The notes under the pieces were generated by a model that saw only the letters and a list, made by a program, of their open reading frames with translations, was not told where the DNA came from and ran no database searches. Of a stretch of DNA of 64,000 nt, positions 62,455 to 64,000 are shown piece after piece (within the stretch, counting starts at the first letter, position 1; each line of letters opens with the position of its first letter). Origin of the DNA: Dyadobacter bucti (GTDB taxonomy: Bacteria > Bacteroidota > Bacteroidia > Cytophagales > Spirosomataceae); the NCBI RefSeq assembly GCF_005869225.1, contig NZ_SWFP01000003.1, positions 744,001-808,000 of the forward strand, given 5' to 3'. A program made the translations under genes and the position numbers.

Positions 62455-62478
62455 GCGCTGGGATATTCTTAAAATGTA

Positions 62479-63804
62479 TTATTGCAGCGTGCTGCTCAAT
62501 CTTTTCAGCTCTATTTCAGCGGCTTTCGCAGCATAATTTAGGTTAATCATCCGGTAGCCGGCATCTTCAAAGCTCCTCTGAGCCTCACGCACGTCAATGA
62601 TTGTGGCCTGTATCAGCTCAAAGCGCTGCAGCGTCAGGTTCAGAAGCTGGCGGCTGAGGTTGTAATTTTCTTTTTGCGTTTCAAGCTGTTTTAAAGAACT
62701 TACATAGGTCTGGTACATTTTGATGACGCCGGCATTGTAATCCCTTACCAGCACATCTTTTTGCAGCTTCGCACTGGTTGTATTGATTTCAGCCACGCGT
62801 TGCTGGCGCTTGAATATAGAGCCGTTGTAGATCGGAACCCCAACAGACAATCCTGCATTCGGCCCGACAGTCTGATTTAATAATGTAAAACCTGCACTGG
62901 CCTGGTTCCGGGAATAATTGTATGCGGTATTGAGCCGGATGGTAGGGTAGCGCAATGCAGACGTTTCTTTTACAATCAGTTCATTGATCTTGATCTGATG
63001 ATCAGCTGCTTTTACATCCGGATTCATGGCGATCCGCTCCAAAATGGGATCGAGCTGCAAATTTCCGTCCACCATGATCGTATCACGGATTGACAGGGGT
63101 GATTTGGGATCCAAGGTCAGGATCTTCAGCAATTCAGTTTTTGCAACATCGGCAACCATTTGCTGGTCAAGCAAAGTCTGATTTAGAGTATTTAAGTCAA
63201 TCTGGGCCTGAAAAATATCCGCGTTATTTGCCATCCCCGCTGCTTTTCTGACTTGAAGGATTTCAAGTCGTTTTTCTGAGGCCTGAATGGAAGTCCTCAC
63301 AGTATTAACATAACTCAGCTGGCGAACGACATCGTAATAGCTGGTCATTACCAGCGATATTGTATTCTGAATCTGGGAATTAAGGATTTCTGAGCTTTGA
63401 TATTGCAATTCAGCCAGCCTTTTTTTCGTGGCTACCACGCGGTCGCCATTGTATAAAAGAATACCGGCAGTTAATCCGGCCTGCGTGTTGTTACCGGCTG
63501 CGCCGTTTCTTCTGATCACCGTTCCATCCGTCAGGTTTTGCCTTACGCTTGTAAACTGCTCCGTGTTGGTAGCTTGTGCGGTTACGATCGGCAGCCCGCC
63601 AGCGATCCCATAGTTATTCAGAATGGTATTTACGGCAACATTATTTTTTGCGATTTCAATTTCATAGCTGTTTTTCAATGCAGTGGCAATCGCCTCGTCC
63701 AATGTAAGTTTCAGACTATCTTTTTGGCAAAAAGCGGGGCTGCTGCATAATAGAATAAACAGTACAATATTTTTTTTGTTAATTAAAATCGTGAGCGGAT
63801 TCAT
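62479..63804 (-). CDS. TolC-family outer membrane efflux protein
   Basis: 441 residues from ATG 63804. Signal-like start with Leu-Phe-Ile-Leu-Leu-Cys-Ser-Ser-Pro-Ala-Phe-Cys, then two OEP repeats of long helices and beta-strands (Leu-Thr-Leu-Asp-Glu-Ala-Ile-Ala-Thr-Ala-Leu near 35; Gly-Val-Pro-Ile-Tyr-Asn-Gly near 310). It forms the outer membrane duct of a tripartite pump. An alternative start at 63870 overlaps the stop of the RND gene (ATGA), which would suit translational coupling but puts the signal 22 residues deeper. Both fit the operon. Confidence 0.9.
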   Translation of the reverse strand: MNPLTILINKKNIVLFILLCSSPAFCQKDSLKLTLDEAIATALKNSYEIEIAKNNVAVNTILNNYGIAGGLPIVTAQATNTEQFTSVRQNLTDGTVIRRNGAAGNNTQAGLTAGILLYNGDRVVATKKRLAELQYQSSEILNSQIQNTISLVMTSYYDVVRQLSYVNTVRTSIQASEKRLEILQVRKAAGMANNADIFQAQIDLNTLNQTLLDQQMVADVAKTELLKILTLDPKSPLSIRDTIMVDGNLQLDPILERIAMNPDVKAADHQIKINELIVKETSALRYPTIRLNTAYNYSRNQASAGFTLLNQTVGPNAGLSVGVPIYNGSIFKRQQRVAEINTTSAKLQKDVLVRDYNAGVIKMYQTYVSSLKQLETQKENYNLSRQLLNLTLQRFELIQATIIDVREAQRSFEDAGYRMINLNYAAKAAEIELKRLSSTLQ

Positions 63805-63866
63805 GCAAAAAAACAATGATTGATTTCGATTAATAAAATTCTGAGTTTGAAATACTGTCTGTAACA

Positions 63867-64000
63867 TCATGCTACCAGCTCCTCCGCCATTTTCTGTTCT
63901 TCCGTCACCTTGTGTTTTTTGGGCGAAATAAAAGTATAAACCGCAGGAATAACGAACAGTGTCAATATCAGCGAGAACATCAAACCTCCCACGATTACAA
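63867..64000 (-). CDS. RND efflux permease, C-terminal end (partial)
   Basis: The last 43 codons of a minus-strand gene that continues beyond the window: Val-Gly-Gly-Leu-Met-Phe-Ser-Leu-Ile-Leu-Thr-Leu-Phe-Val-Ile-Pro-Ala-Val-Tyr, the last membrane helix of AcrB/HAE1-type pumps, followed by a charged tail. It ends in TGA overlapping the ATG at 63870. Co-transcribed with the TolC-family gene. Confidence 0.85.
   Translation of the reverse strand, partial: VIVGGLMFSLILTLFVIPAVYTFISPKKHKVTEEQKMAEELVA

Overview
The window comes from a Bacteroidota chromosome, most likely of the Cytophagales (Dyadobacter/Spirosoma-like). Evidence: Bacteroidota-type promoters (TAnnTTTG) before several genes, the type IX secretion regulator PorX, a protein ending in a T9SS-type sorting domain, SusC/Oar-like TonB-dependent receptors, DUF5916 and DUF3817 proteins, and a Ccm cytochrome c maturation set with a CxxxY-type CcmE. 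No rRNA, tRNA, CRISPR array, prophage or transposase was recognised. Most of the window is ordinary core genome, with a few accessory-looking spots. The genus is an inference from gene content.

Layout. 1-7.5 kb: end of a TPR lipoprotein gene, the SRP RNA, a transaldolase-like aldolase, ftsE, porX, kdsB, and an operon of a DUF4905-like protein, a LysM protein, a small membrane protein and a DUF2400 protein. 7.7-9.3 kb: a YadA-head-like repeat protein with an S74 chaperone domain and a T9SS tail. 9.4-18.3 kb: a sugar locus with a five-domain ThuA / sugar dehydrogenase / PKD / cytochrome c / CBM protein, a sugar isomerase-like TIM barrel, two Gfo/Idh/MocA oxidoreductases and a divergent MFS transporter. 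It is interrupted by a four-helix-bundle (23S IVS-type) gene that lies between inverted octamer repeats. 18.3-28.5 kb: mutS2, a HesB-like protein, a NUMOD4/HNH-like protein, a CoA-binding protein, fabH, pssA, a metallo-hydrolase, two lipoproteins, an RsmI-like methyltransferase and an alpha/beta hydrolase. 29-41.5 kb: two TonB-dependent receptors, a patatin preceded by an octamer array, a polyprenyl synthase, a leucine-rich-repeat protein, a DUF5916 protein and a DUF3817 protein. 41.6-46.4 kb: ccmB-ccmC-ccmD-like-ccmE-ccmF on the minus strand. 46.6-52 kb: feoAB, nnr, rplS, dapF. 52-54.3 kb: a DUF4890-like protein, then a two-gene operon (cyclase-homology/HTH regulator plus DUF3307 membrane protein) controlled from three evenly spaced palindromes. 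54.4-64 kb: two amidohydrolase-family proteins, a CvfB-like S1 protein, a beta-barrel receptor, a TolC-family protein and the end of an RND pump.

How the parts fit. PorX controls type IX secretion, and the S74 protein is a likely cargo. The sugar locus looks like a periplasmic oxidation, uptake and cytoplasmic redox/isomerisation route. The ccm genes supply c-type cytochromes, for which the ThuA fusion protein is a likely client because it carries a CxxCH haem site. FeoAB supplies ferrous iron. The most system-like novelty is the regulator/DUF3307 pair at 52.5-53.97 kb: a degenerate class III cyclase-like domain joined to an HTH, a multi-pass membrane partner, and three TATAAG-N8-CTTATA palindromes exactly 29 bp apart filling the upstream gap. 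The second is the orphan IVS-protein cassette inside the sugar operon.
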